Shown piece after piece: positions 1-9,683 of a stretch of 64,000 nt of DNA. Source of the DNA: Prochlorococcus sp. AG-686-J21. Lineage in GTDB: Bacteria; Cyanobacteriota; Cyanobacteriia; PCC-6307; Cyanobiaceae. The stretch's first letter is position 1, and every line of letters starts with the position of its first letter. Position numbers and translations under genes: made by a program. The stretch spans positions 1 to 64,000 of the forward strand of contig QCVS01000009.1 in assembly GCA_003210285.1 (NCBI GenBank). The letters run 5' to 3'. Under the pieces are notes generated by a model, which was given only the letters and a program-made list of their open reading frames with translations, had not been told where the DNA came from and did no database searches.

Positions 1-113
1 CTACTTATGACAGTATACTTATTTTTGAAATTCAGAGATCCACAGAACAATCATTAGAAAACTGTTTAACTAGTTGCGAATGGTCGCCTCCAACTAAAGA
101 TTCAAAAAACTAA
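1..113 (+). CDS. C-terminal end of a truncated ORF of unknown function (...IQRSTEQSLENCLTSCEWSPPTKDSKN*)
   Basis: Open frame from the window edge to TAA at 111-113; too short to identify. Confidence 0.45.
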   Translation, partial: TYDSILIFEIQRSTEQSLENCLTSCEWSPPTKDSKN

Positions 114-473
114 ATTCGATAACTTAATAGATAAAGTAGTCTGTTGATAATTGACAGTCGATATAACATGGAGTGATAAATCCCCCTTTTTTTATGGATA
201 GAAGATTTATAGCTGAAAAGATAATGACTCTTATTATTTCTTTGATTGGTTAAAGAATGGAATTACTTCATCAAATATTTCCCCCGTGGCATATCTATTT
301 AGATGTTTTTCTTATTGGTATTGGTTTATATGTTTACCTAAGAATTACTAAAAATATAAACACTAAATAACTTCCTATCTTACTTTTTATATTTAATTAG
401 TCTGTCAATATCAAAAAATTAAAGATGGTGTAAATACTGCAGTCAATTGAGATTTTTTCCGTTAGAGTAAATA

Positions 474-544
474 TATTAGAAACTCCTCACACACAAATTT
501 CTGATCGCTAAACACCCCGATTCGAGAGAATTAGGGTGTTTTTT
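474..544 (+). ncRNA. yfr1: Yfr1 small regulatory RNA
   Basis: Contains ACTCCTCACAC (482-492), the hallmark unpaired Yfr1 motif, flanked by AGAAA/TTTCT and ending in an AACACCC...GGGTGTT + T-run terminator. Confidence 0.88.
511..544 (+). terminator. Rho-independent terminator of Yfr1
   Basis: AACACCC (511-517)/GGGTGTT (534-540) followed by a T-run. Confidence 0.85.
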
Positions 545-651
545 AATGAAATTAAGTCTTAAAAGGTATGACTGCCATATATGTCGAATAGGTAACATTA
601 CTTATACCCTTTCACGAAAAGGAAATATATGGCATAGTATATAATTGTGTG

Positions 652-742
652 TAGGAGAGGTTTTACTGAAACAGTGGAAACAAGGAAACACTTGATTCGG
701 TAAAACCAGAAAAAGACTTCTAGAAATAGGAGTCTTTTTTTT
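652..742 (+). ncRNA. yfr2: Yfr2-family (Cyano-1 type) small RNA
   Basis: GGTTTTAC...GTAAAACC stem enclosing CAGTGGAAACAAGGAAACACTTG (tandem GGAAACA motif); TATAAT at 640-645 upstream; terminator at the 3' end. Confidence 0.82.
711..742 (+). terminator. Rho-independent terminator of the Yfr2-family RNA
   Basis: AAGACT-tctagaaatagg-AGTCTT followed by a run of 8 T. Confidence 0.8.
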
Positions 743-901
743 ATGGAATTAACTGCAAAGTAGATAAATTCTCACTCTTCAAAACTAAATATCTTTTTGA
801 CAGTCGATTAAAAAAAACTTAAGAATTTAAATCAAGTTCTGACAAATATTTAAAAAATAAATATTATAAATTTAAATATTTTTTTCTAGAAATTCAGATT
901 A

Positions 902-1324
902 ATGATAAAGAATTTATTCATAGCATTTGCTTTCGCATTGATGCTTATCAACCCAAGCATTTCTATAGCTGCAGAGTCTCCAGTTAATGTACAAGAAATC
1001 TTCACCTCATCAGTAAACATTGATGGAGATAATTTCAGGTATCCAAAAGGAAAAGCTGAAATGCGTTTGATTAGAGTAGAAGTTGTAAGTGGAGCAACTA
1101 TACCAATGCATTCTCATCCTGTCCCTTTACTAGGTCATATTGAAAGTGGTGAATTAACGCTAGCTGAAAAGACAGGTATTAGTAAAACCTATAAGGAAGG
1201 AGATTCATTTGTTCTCTCATCAAATACTCCTGCTCATACAATGGCAAATAGTGGTAATTCCTCTGCTGTTATGTGGGTTACGATGGCTTCCGCAGAAGGT
1301 TTACCTGATTTAAATCCTGAATAA
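902..1324 (+). CDS. Secreted cupin-domain protein
   Basis: N-terminal signal peptide; cupin motif MHSHPVPLLGHIESGELTL. Confidence 0.75.
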   Translation: MIKNLFIAFAFALMLINPSISIAAESPVNVQEIFTSSVNIDGDNFRYPKGKAEMRLIRVEVVSGATIPMHSHPVPLLGHIESGELTLAEKTGISKTYKEGDSFVLSSNTPAHTMANSGNSSAVMWVTMASAEGLPDLNPE

Positions 1325-1328
1325 TAAA

Positions 1329-1511
1329 TTAACTCACAATTATATATAAACTATCTTTCAATTCATTATTAAAAGTCATTTCTTGAGCACCCTTCATACA
1401 TCCTCCTGCGGGGTAGCTAATAACCTTTTTTGATATTGCACCGATACTGATAGCAACTATTCCAATACCTAATATCGCTTTTAATCTTTTGCTTGCAAGG
1501 AGAGATTTCAT
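1329..1511 (-). CDS. Small hypothetical membrane protein
   Basis: 60-aa ORF with one hydrophobic segment. Confidence 0.4.
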   Translation of the reverse strand: MKSLLASKRLKAILGIGIVAISIGAISKKVISYPAGGCMKGAQEMTFNNELKDSLYIIVS

Positions 1512-1564
1512 TTGAATTTTCTATTTATTAAATAATAGGAATATTGATTTTTATTTTGTGGATT

Positions 1565-1630
1565 TCAAGCAGCTACTTTTAGCATCAACTTAAGTTGCTC
1601 ACTATCTAGCTGCTCTAAATAATGTCTCAT
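1565..1630 (-). pseudogene. Short peptide or gene remnant (..SWLAMRHYLEQLDSEQLKLMLKVAA)
   Basis: Open frame extends back to about 1683 without a canonical start except an internal ATG; composition looks protein-like. Confidence 0.3.
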
Positions 1631-1661
1631 AGCAAGCCAAGATCTTTGGCTTGCTATTTTT
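1630..1661 (+). terminator. Strong hairpin, terminator-like on + strand
   Basis: Perfect 11-bp inverted repeat TAGCAAGCCAA-gatct-TTGGCTTGCTA followed by TTTTT. Confidence 0.55.
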
Positions 1662-1696
1662 CCACTTTGCGTAAATAAATTTAAAGATTGCTAACA

Positions 1697-1744
1697 TGGC
1701 CCTGCATTTGGTACTGCAATATGGTCCTGCAAGCTGGTCCTGCA
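1697..1744. repeat. Four imperfect direct repeats of TGG(T/C)(C/A)CTGCA
   Basis: Units start at 1697, 1709, 1722 and 1735 (period 12-13 bp). Confidence 0.8.
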
Positions 1745-1784
1745 CACTTAATTCTTTAAATAAAATTACCTACCAAATGCAAGT

Positions 1785-1975
1785 GTTAGCAAGCAGTTTG
1801 ATAGGCAACACCGAATCCCCGCCAGCTCTCTGATGCATCGACCTGGGAAAGCCAGAAGAGGAGTCAAAGTGGGCTTTCGTTTCCAATTACAAGATTGGTT
1901 TACGTCCACATCACGACAGTCTCCTCAAGTCGAAAAAGAGTCAGATCAGAGCACATAAAGAAGAGCTTGACCAAA
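1785..1975 (-). ncRNA. ssrS: Probable 6S RNA (ssrS/ssaA)
   Basis: About 190-nt structured region between repeats and purK; long-range pairings TTGGTCAAGC/GCTTGCTAA and CTCTGAT/ATCAGAG; minus-strand TATACT -10 at 1981-1986; purK-adjacent 6S location known in cyanobacteria. Confidence 0.65.
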
Positions 1976-2005
1976 GATCCAGTATACAGATATTAACTTA
2001 TTTCT

Positions 2006-3196
2006 TTAGTCATTTGGAGATGGCCAAATCTCTCTTACCTTATTTAATATTTCGTTTGATTTTTCTACTCTTTTCAGTTGATTATCGTCGTTAAGTAAAA
2101 AAGTTATATGAGCCATTTTTCGACCAACACTTTCTTTAGATTTGCCATACCAATGAAGATTAGAACCCTTGATTTGAGATAATAATTCTAATCTTTTTGT
2201 TATTGACAATGGAAATCTTTTATTCAATCCCAGTAGATTTATCATTAAGGATCCTTGGCAATGCATTTTTATTTCTGGAGGCTTGATACCTGAAGATATA
2301 CAAACATATTGATCGAACTGGCTTGAAGAACAAGCTTCAATAGAAAAGTGGGCGGAATTATGAGTTCTAGGGGCTATTTCATTAATTAATAGTCCTTTAT
2401 CACCATAAAAGAATTCAATTCCCATTACTCCTACATAATTAAGTTCGTTTACTATTGATGAGAAAATATTTTTCGCAAAAGTATTCAAATCATAATCAAT
2501 ATCAGCTGGAGACAAAACCCAATCACAAATGTTATTTTTTTGAAATGTCTCAACAACAGGAAAGAATCTTATTGTTCCATCAAAATCTCTTGATCCGACT
2601 AAGGCAAACTCATTTTTATAATCGACCCATTCTTCAATTATCCATTGGTCTGAATTAGTTTCAACAATAAAAGAATTTAAATCTTCTTTGGTATTAATTT
2701 TTCTATTTCCTTTACCGTCATATCCTCCTTTATAAGATTTAATCATTAGAGGAAAATCCCAATAATCAATTTCTTCATCTCCAAGACTTTTAAATTCCTC
2801 AATTGGTTTCCATCTTGGTGATGGGAGGTTCAATCTCTCTATTAATATTTTTTGAGATATTCTATCGACCAAAGGTTGAATTGATTCAAGGCTTGGTACA
2901 AAAATATTTTTAGACTCAATTAAATTTAATTTTTCAATTTTAATCCATTCATTTTCAAAAATAATTTTTTCGCACTCTTTAATTAAGTCCTTATTCCCTT
3001 TTACCTTTAAGGGGTCAGATTCAATTACATAATCTGCTTTTGAACCTGCTGGGTCATCGGAAGATTTGGTTTGAACGCATACTTTTATTCCTCTATTGTT
3101 TGCAGCTTCAGAAAGCATTAAAGCTAATTGACCACCTCCAATTATTCCTAATGAATAATTTTTCTTTATTTTTTCTATATTTACTTTTAGATTCAT
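2006..3196 (-). CDS. purK: 5-(carboxyamino)imidazole ribonucleotide synthase
   Basis: ATP-grasp protein; LGIIGGGQLALML N-terminus, NEIAPRTHNSAHFSIEACSSSQFDQ. Confidence 0.93.
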   Translation of the reverse strand: MNLKVNIEKIKKNYSLGIIGGGQLALMLSEAANNRGIKVCVQTKSSDDPAGSKADYVIESDPLKVKGNKDLIKECEKIIFENEWIKIEKLNLIESKNIFVPSLESIQPLVDRISQKILIERLNLPSPRWKPIEEFKSLGDEEIDYWDFPLMIKSYKGGYDGKGNRKINTKEDLNSFIVETNSDQWIIEEWVDYKNEFALVGSRDFDGTIRFFPVVETFQKNNICDWVLSPADIDYDLNTFAKNIFSSIVNELNYVGVMGIEFFYGDKGLLINEIAPRTHNSAHFSIEACSSSQFDQYVCISSGIKPPEIKMHCQGSLMINLLGLNKRFPLSITKRLELLSQIKGSNLHWYGKSKESVGRKMAHITFLLNDDNQLKRVEKSNEILNKVREIWPSPND

Positions 3197-3326
3197 ATGA
3201 TGATCTTATTATGATTTGTAATTCTTAACAACTGATTTTTTTAATCTAATTTTTAAGTCAATATAAGGTTAGAATAAATAAAATCAATTTTTAATATTAA
3301 TAAAAAATTCTTTTAAGACATTTATT

Positions 3327-4418
3327 GTGAATAAGAACAAAATACTAGTTCCTCTAAATAATAATTCATACGAAGTTACTATAAAACAAGGAGTAATAAA
3401 TAGTATTGGAGAAGAGCTAACCCGACTTGGGATTAATAATGATAGAAAAATACTTATTGTTTCTAATCAAGAAATATCAAAATTATTTGGGGGGAAACTT
3501 CTTAATAATTTAAAAAAGTATAATTTTAAGGCTGAAATATTCAATATTAAAGCAGGAGAAAATAATAAAAACATGGCAAGTTTAAGTGAGATATTTAATG
3601 CTGCTTTTGAGGTTGGCTTAGATAGGAATTCCCTAATGATTGCACTCGGAGGAGGAATAGTTGGAGATGTGACTGGTTTTGCCGCCGCTACGTGGTTAAG
3701 AGGTATTGAATACATTCAAATACCTACAACATTATTATCTATGGTTGATTCCTCTGTAGGTGGTAAAACAGCCATTAATCATCCTAAAGGAAAAAATCTA
3801 ATAGGAGCTTTTTATCAGCCAAAAGCAGTTTTTATTGACCCTGAAACCCTAATAACTTTACCAACGAGGGAATTCAAGGCAGGCATGGCGGAAGTGATCA
3901 AATATGGGGTCATAAAAGATAAATCACTATTTGAATACTTAGAAAATGAAAAGAATAGAGATAAAATTCTCAATCTCGAGAACAAATCATTAATTAAAAT
4001 AATTAATAATTCAATTAAAACTAAGGCTTGTATAGTTTCTGAAGACGAGAAAGAAAATGGAATTAGAGCAATATTAAATTATGGTCATTCTTTCGGCCAT
4101 GTAATAGAAAATCTGTGTGGATATGGAGAGTATCTACATGGCGAAGCAATATCAATTGGAATGAAAATTGCAGGAGATATTGCGACTGAAAAGAATTTGT
4201 GGTCAAAAAAGCATTCTTTAAGGCAAGATCATCTTATTGAAAGCTATGGTCTACCAACACAAACACCAAAAATTAAAAAAAATAAAGTAATTACAATACT
4301 TATGGGAGATAAAAAAGTACGGAATGGGAAGATGAGGTTTATCTTACCAAAAGATATTGGGGAAGTTGATATATTTAATGATATAGAAGAGTCTCAATTC
4401 CTAAAATATTTCGATTAG
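3327..4418 (+). CDS. aroB: 3-dehydroquinate synthase
   Basis: [58 protein letters not shown]. Confidence 0.97.
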   Translation: MNKNKILVPLNNNSYEVTIKQGVINSIGEELTRLGINNDRKILIVSNQEISKLFGGKLLNNLKKYNFKAEIFNIKAGENNKNMASLSEIFNAAFEVGLDRNSLMIALGGGIVGDVTGFAAATWLRGIEYIQIPTTLLSMVDSSVGGKTAINHPKGKNLIGAFYQPKAVFIDPETLITLPTREFKAGMAEVIKYGVIKDKSLFEYLENEKNRDKILNLENKSLIKIINNSIKTKACIVSEDEKENGIRAILNYGHSFGHVIENLCGYGEYLHGEAISIGMKIAGDIATEKNLWSKKHSLRQDHLIESYGLPTQTPKIKKNKVITILMGDKKVRNGKMRFILPKDIGEVDIFNDIEESQFLKYFD

Positions 4419-5605
4419 CGAATACATCTTGAGTTTATTTTAGTATTCTTATCCTTAAATTTACTAAAAACAAACCATTTAAAATCTCCTAAACAGATTG
4501 GATCAACTAATCTCAACAAGGCTTCTCTCCTAGAAAGAGCTTTTGAGATATCATCCTTGAGTTCATTCTGAATTTCAAAAAGTCGTTCTGCTAAACCAAG
4601 TGACAATAATGCTTCTCCTTGTTTGACAAATCCAATAGTTTCAAAACCTAAAGCTTCAGAATCAAAAATCAAACTTTCAATACAAACATGAGAAGTTAAG
4701 TCACAATTCCCTGGAGACTCAAAAACATTTTCAACAATTTTTTGGTTTTTATAGGAAATTAAGGTCCCATTACTATTACTCAATGAATAATATCTTTTAG
4801 CTTCTTTGGCATAGTCAACTATTAATAAAATTCCATTATTGATTTTTGCATAAATAGCCTTTAACCATTTTTTATTATCTATATGCCATTCAGTAGTCCA
4901 TCCTTCTGGAGCAAATTTAGGGGGGATATTAATATCTAATTTTTCCTGAGCAGAGGCAATACTTTTTTCTAATTCTTGTGTAATTGTAATTTCTTCAAAG
5001 AATAATCTTCCTGACTTATTATCTATGGAGACTCCTTGCCTATGCATTTTTCCTTTTAAATTTATTATTCTTTCTACTGGCAAAGCATCAAGCACCTCAT
5101 TAGCTAATACAACTCCATCTAAACTTCTATCATCCAAGTCCTCTAAACTTTTCCATAAGATATCAAAACCCAATTTAAAATATTTTTCTAATTTCTTTTG
5201 CTGTTTTTTTATCATTCCTTTATTCGGCTCAATAATGATAAAACAAACATTTTTTAATATTTCTTTATCGATACTAAGAAAGTACTCAAGGAGACCACTC
5301 ATAAGACTGCCTTCTCCTGCACCAAACTCAATCACTGATAACTTATCATCACAAATTGATTTACTTTTTACCTGTATCAACCATTCGTAAATTTGCTTTG
5401 ATAGCAAAAACGCAAAGTCATCTGACATTGAAGGTGAAGTAACAAAATCACCCTTAGAGCCTAGATTAGCTCTACCACTTCCGTAGTATCCATTATTTGG
5501 GTCATTTAAAACAAGGTCCATATAGTCATAAAAACTAATAGTTCCTCCCTTTTTTATTATTTTTTTTATTAACCATTCTTGATTATTCGCGGGTAGGCTT
5601 TTCAT
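4415..5605 (-). CDS. SAM-dependent methyltransferase, MidA/NDUFAF7 family
   Basis: [49 protein letters not shown]. Confidence 0.85.
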   Translation of the reverse strand: MKSLPANNQEWLIKKIIKKGGTISFYDYMDLVLNDPNNGYYGSGRANLGSKGDFVTSPSMSDDFAFLLSKQIYEWLIQVKSKSICDDKLSVIEFGAGEGSLMSGLLEYFLSIDKEILKNVCFIIIEPNKGMIKKQQKKLEKYFKLGFDILWKSLEDLDDRSLDGVVLANEVLDALPVERIINLKGKMHRQGVSIDNKSGRLFFEEITITQELEKSIASAQEKLDINIPPKFAPEGWTTEWHIDNKKWLKAIYAKINNGILLIVDYAKEAKRYYSLSNSNGTLISYKNQKIVENVFESPGNCDLTSHVCIESLIFDSEALGFETIGFVKQGEALLSLGLAERLFEIQNELKDDISKALSRREALLRLVDPICLGDFKWFVFSKFKDKNTKINSRCIR

Positions 5606-5636
5606 AGGCGAAAATATGTAAAGACAAAAAACTTTT

Positions 5637-6434
5637 ATGCATTCAAAGATTAACTATTTCTTAGGGATAATTCTATCCATAGTAATTTTAATTTTTAACG
5701 AATCTTCTTTTGCTATTAATAATCCAAATCTTCTACCTGAAGAAAAAACACCTGTTATTGATTTAGCTAAGACATTAAGTCCCAATCAGAAAATATCTTT
5801 AGAGGAAAATCTTAATAAATTAGAAAAGGATAGTGGTTGGAAGATTAAATATTTATCTCAATTCGAAAGTGTCCCTGGAATTGCCATAAAAGATTATTGG
5901 GATTTAGATGAAACAAGCTTATTAGTAATTGCAGATCCTAGAGGAGGGAATTTATTAAATTTTAATGTTGGTGATGCATACTTTGCTTTCATGCCAAGAT
6001 TATTTTGGGTGGAACTTCAAACAAGATTTGGAAATCAATACTATGTAAAAGACCATGGAGAAGATGGAGCAGTATTAGATGCAATTAATTCTGTAAAGAT
6101 TTGTCTTGACAGAGGAGGGTGCCAAGTCGTTCCTGGATTACCAAAAGAACAATATATATGGACTTTGTGTACTTCTATTTTAGGAGGATTAGTTGCAGGA
6201 TTTGCTGCTGCTCCAAGAAAAGAGGGTCAAATCATATCAATTGGATTTTTAGCTCTACTTTCTCCTTTATGGGGAATGTTGTTTGGTATTTTTGGTTTGG
6301 CACCAATAATTACTAGAACAAGCGAAATTATACCGTTATTCAAAAATGGACTTGCTTTTGCTGCCGCAGCAATTGCAGGATACCTTTTATCACAAACCTT
6401 ATTCTCTAGATATGAGAAACCGAAAAAAAGTTAA
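5637..6434 (+). CDS. TPM-domain (Psb32-like) membrane protein
   Basis: Signal peptide, TPM domain LLPEEKTPVIDLAKTLSPNQKISLEENL, C-terminal TM helices. Confidence 0.75.
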   Translation: MHSKINYFLGIILSIVILIFNESSFAINNPNLLPEEKTPVIDLAKTLSPNQKISLEENLNKLEKDSGWKIKYLSQFESVPGIAIKDYWDLDETSLLVIADPRGGNLLNFNVGDAYFAFMPRLFWVELQTRFGNQYYVKDHGEDGAVLDAINSVKICLDRGGCQVVPGLPKEQYIWTLCTSILGGLVAGFAAAPRKEGQIISIGFLALLSPLWGMLFGIFGLAPIITRTSEIIPLFKNGLAFAAAAIAGYLLSQTLFSRYEKPKKS

Positions 6435-7279
6435 GAATTGCTATTTGAAAAAAGAATTTCTTCTTCACATATCTTTCCTAACTCTGAATACCATCTGTGA
6501 GAAATATGTGAAATTTCATTATTTACAAACTCAACCCATGAAAAGTTTACTAATAATTCCCCCTCTACATTATTTTTATATCTTGGAACTATTGCAGAAT
6601 TCAAATAAGCTGTACCTTCTTTATCAATTTTGAACATATTTCTTAAACCTTGATTTCTTTTCAGACGATTATGCATATGCCCAAAAATGACAAGGTCTAT
6701 TTTCCTTTTTTTTTGTATTTCTGAAATTGCAACAGCTAAATCTCTATCTCCCCAGTCACAAGAGGGCTCTTTCCAATCTTTACCACAAATACTTTTAGAG
6801 TCTGATCCCAAGCCTGAAGGACCGGCATGTGACATTAAAACAAGAGGTAATTCATTAACATTTTTTTCTGAACATTTAAGGATTTTATTAACTGACTCTT
6901 GTTCGCTTATAGGCCCATAAACAGCCTTAACCTCATTTGAAAGATAATAACCTCCACCTGAACTACACGGCCTGGCACTTAAGATATTTAGTTGATCATT
7001 GAATATTTTCAAATCCCAAGCGCAATATTTTTCTTGCAAAACACGAATTTGTTTTGAAAGAGTCTCTCCTGTGGAGTCTTTACCTCGATCATGATTTCCC
7101 AAAATCACAAAAGTAGGAATTTTTAATAAATTGATCTTCTTTATTATTTTAATACTTCCATCAGAGATATCTCCAATAAATAGAACAATATCTGGTTTTA
7201 TAATCGATAAAATCCCAATATCAACCTCAGACCACTGACCGTGACAGTCACCAACAATAGCAATTTTTAAATTTGTCAG
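6431..7279 (-). CDS. Metallophosphoesterase (cyanobacterial TIGR04168-type); non-canonical start
   Basis: Track ORF starts at GTG 7108, but the frame continues upstream with KIAIVGDCHGQW...VLFIGDISDG, the catalytic motifs; start placed tentatively at CTG 7279. Confidence 0.75.
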   Translation of the reverse strand: MTNLKIAIVGDCHGQWSEVDIGILSIIKPDIVLFIGDISDGSIKIIKKINLLKIPTFVILGNHDRGKDSTGETLSKQIRVLQEKYCAWDLKIFNDQLNILSARPCSSGGGYYLSNEVKAVYGPISEQESVNKILKCSEKNVNELPLVLMSHAGPSGLGSDSKSICGKDWKEPSCDWGDRDLAVAISEIQKKRKIDLVIFGHMHNRLKRNQGLRNMFKIDKEGTAYLNSAIVPRYKNNVEGELLVNFSWVEFVNNEISHISHRWYSELGKICEEEILFSNSNS

Positions 7280-7382
7280 AATTTTTTCTATTTAAAGGCA
7301 TATAATCTATTAAGAGACATTGTAAATCCTGACCAGTATAACTTCTACTGCAAAACAGAAATCTATTCAAAACGAAAAAGAT

Positions 7383-8297
7383 TTGATTTCTGAAATTAAG
7401 GAGCTTTGCTTAAAAGCTAATGCGATAATTCTTGCACATTATTATCAGGCGCCAGAAATTCAAGATATAGCTGATTTCATTGGAGATTCTTTAGATCTTT
7501 CTAGGAAAGCTGCGAATAATGATGCAGACATAATAATTTTTTGTGGAGTCCATTTTATGGCAGAAACCGCAAAAATACTTAGCCCAAACAAAACAGTTTT
7601 ATTACCTGATATTGATGCAGGTTGTTCTTTGGCTGATGATTGTCCTGCAGAAGAGTTTCAAAAATTTAGAGAAGAAAATCCAGATCATTATGTTGTGAGT
7701 TATATAAACTGTACTGCAGAGGTAAAAGCTCAAAGTGATTTAATATGCACTAGTAGCAATGCTGTTTCATTAGTAGAAAAAATTCCTAAAGATAAAAGGA
7801 TTATTTTTGCACCAGATAAAAATCTTGGTCGATGGGTTCAGAAAAAATCAGGTAGAGAACTTAAACTTTGGCCAGGTAGTTGTGTAGTTCATGAAACATT
7901 TAGTGAAGAGGCTTTGTTAAAACTAAAGTACAAACACCCCGATTCAAAGGTAATAGCCCATCCTGAGTGCAGCCAAAATTTATTAGCACTGTCAGATTTT
8001 ATTGGTTCAACCAGTAAGTTATTAGATTTCGTTAGTAATGATTATTCTGATACCTATATGGTTTTAACTGAACCTGGGATAATACATCAAATGAAAAAGA
8101 AAGAACCTAACAAAAATTTTATTGAAGTACCAGATATTGATGGGTGTAAATGTAATGAGTGTCCATATATGAAATTGAATACATTAGAAAAAATTTTAGA
8201 TTGTTTAAAAAACAATTCCCCTTCAATTGAATTAGACCCTAAAATAATTAAAAGAGCTTATAAACCTATAAAAAGAATGCTTGATATGAGCATCTAA
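7383..8297 (+). CDS. nadA: Quinolinate synthase A
   Basis: ANAIILAHYYQAPEIQDIADFIGDSLDLSRKA; conserved cysteines; start uncertain (TTG 7383 or a non-canonical codon upstream). Confidence 0.95.
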   Translation: MISEIKELCLKANAIILAHYYQAPEIQDIADFIGDSLDLSRKAANNDADIIIFCGVHFMAETAKILSPNKTVLLPDIDAGCSLADDCPAEEFQKFREENPDHYVVSYINCTAEVKAQSDLICTSSNAVSLVEKIPKDKRIIFAPDKNLGRWVQKKSGRELKLWPGSCVVHETFSEEALLKLKYKHPDSKVIAHPECSQNLLALSDFIGSTSKLLDFVSNDYSDTYMVLTEPGIIHQMKKKEPNKNFIEVPDIDGCKCNECPYMKLNTLEKILDCLKNNSPSIELDPKIIKRAYKPIKRMLDMSI

Positions 8298-9628
8298 TTT
8301 AATAAATAAACGAAATTAGTATCATTGGTTTTAAAAACAGCTAATAAATTTGCAGAATAAGGTTCAAACTGACTTACTAAGTTTTTTCTTTTAATAATTT
8401 TAAGGAGTTCTTTCTCACCAGCTCTATATTGTCTATCTCTTTTAGTCCCGATTTCTCTTTGAAGAATTGGATTAGAATTCATTTTGACTTCTATATCTGG
8501 GGTAATTCCAAACTTATTAATATCTGTTCCATTAGGTGTTAAGTACTTGGCGACTGTAACTGTTAACCCTGAACCATCCACCAAAGTTCGCATAGACTGA
8601 ACAAGGCCTTTACCGAAAGTTTTCTTCCCTACTAATTTACCTCTATTATTGTCTCTTATTGCTCCGGAAACTATTTCACTTGCGCTCGCAGAGCCTTCAT
8701 TGACAAGTACAATCAAAGGTTTTTTTGTTAAAGCCTTACCATTACCTCTTTTTGTTTCTCTCAATCCATCTTTAGATAAGGTGCTTACGATTATACCTTT
8801 ATCAATAAATTGACGAGAAATATCAATGCTAGATTCTAATAATCCGCCAGGATTACTTCTTAAATCAAGAACATATCCAGAAACTTTTTTTATTTCTAGA
8901 TCTTTTAATGTATCTTTCATCTCTTTTGATGCATTAGCATTAAATTGTTTTAATCTTACGTAACCTATTAATACTCCATCTTTAGTTTCATTTATTTTAC
9001 TTGTCACTGATTTTATTTCTATCCTTTCTCTTAATAAAGACTTATAAAAAGAATTCCCATTTCTTAGGATTTCAAGTTTAACTTTTGTACCTCTTCTGCC
9101 CCTTATTAATTTAACTGCATCTTCAATATTCAACCCTTTAGTAGAGACATCATCGATTGATAAAATCTTATCTCTAGCTTTAATTCCAGCCTCATAAGCA
9201 GGAGTTCCATCTATAGGAGAAATAATTATTAGAGAATCAGACTCTTTATCTTTAACAATTTGTACTCCTACTCCAGTTAATTCTCCTGAAGTATCTATTC
9301 TCATTTGATTAAATTCTTTAGGGTCTAGAAATCTTGTATATGGGTCATTTAAATTTGAAAGCATATCTCTAATAGCATCATAAGCTTCATTATTATCTGA
9401 ATATTTTTTTGCTAAAAAATCCTTTCTTAAATTAATCCAATTAGATCTCTCAAATTTTCCGCTTGAATCAAGGAAGTCTCTGTATACAATCTGCCAAACG
9501 TGATCGATAACCTCTTTATAGTTATTTTCTAAAATTGTCGCTTTTGAATGATTACTCACTAATATTCCAGAAAAAGTAGTCACTATTAAAAAGACAAGTT
9601 GCTTTTTAAATAATTTTTTTATCTTCAA
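8294..9628 (-). CDS. ctpA: Carboxyl-terminal processing protease
   Basis: PDZ plus S41 domains: LDLRSNPGGLL, VNEGSASASEIVSGAIRDN. Confidence 0.93.
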   Translation of the reverse strand: MKIKKLFKKQLVFLIVTTFSGILVSNHSKATILENNYKEVIDHVWQIVYRDFLDSSGKFERSNWINLRKDFLAKKYSDNNEAYDAIRDMLSNLNDPYTRFLDPKEFNQMRIDTSGELTGVGVQIVKDKESDSLIIISPIDGTPAYEAGIKARDKILSIDDVSTKGLNIEDAVKLIRGRRGTKVKLEILRNGNSFYKSLLRERIEIKSVTSKINETKDGVLIGYVRLKQFNANASKEMKDTLKDLEIKKVSGYVLDLRSNPGGLLESSIDISRQFIDKGIIVSTLSKDGLRETKRGNGKALTKKPLIVLVNEGSASASEIVSGAIRDNNRGKLVGKKTFGKGLVQSMRTLVDGSGLTVTVAKYLTPNGTDINKFGITPDIEVKMNSNPILQREIGTKRDRQYRAGEKELLKIIKRKNLVSQFEPYSANLLAVFKTNDTNFVYLLN

Positions 9629-9683
9629 GGGTCTGTACTAGGCTCAATTTTTTTATTAATTGAATTATAAATTAAAAATATGT

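Noticed and set aside
5025-5390. 121-aa plus-strand ORF
   Set aside because: Antisense to the MidA-family methyltransferase; Phe/Ser-rich shadow ORF
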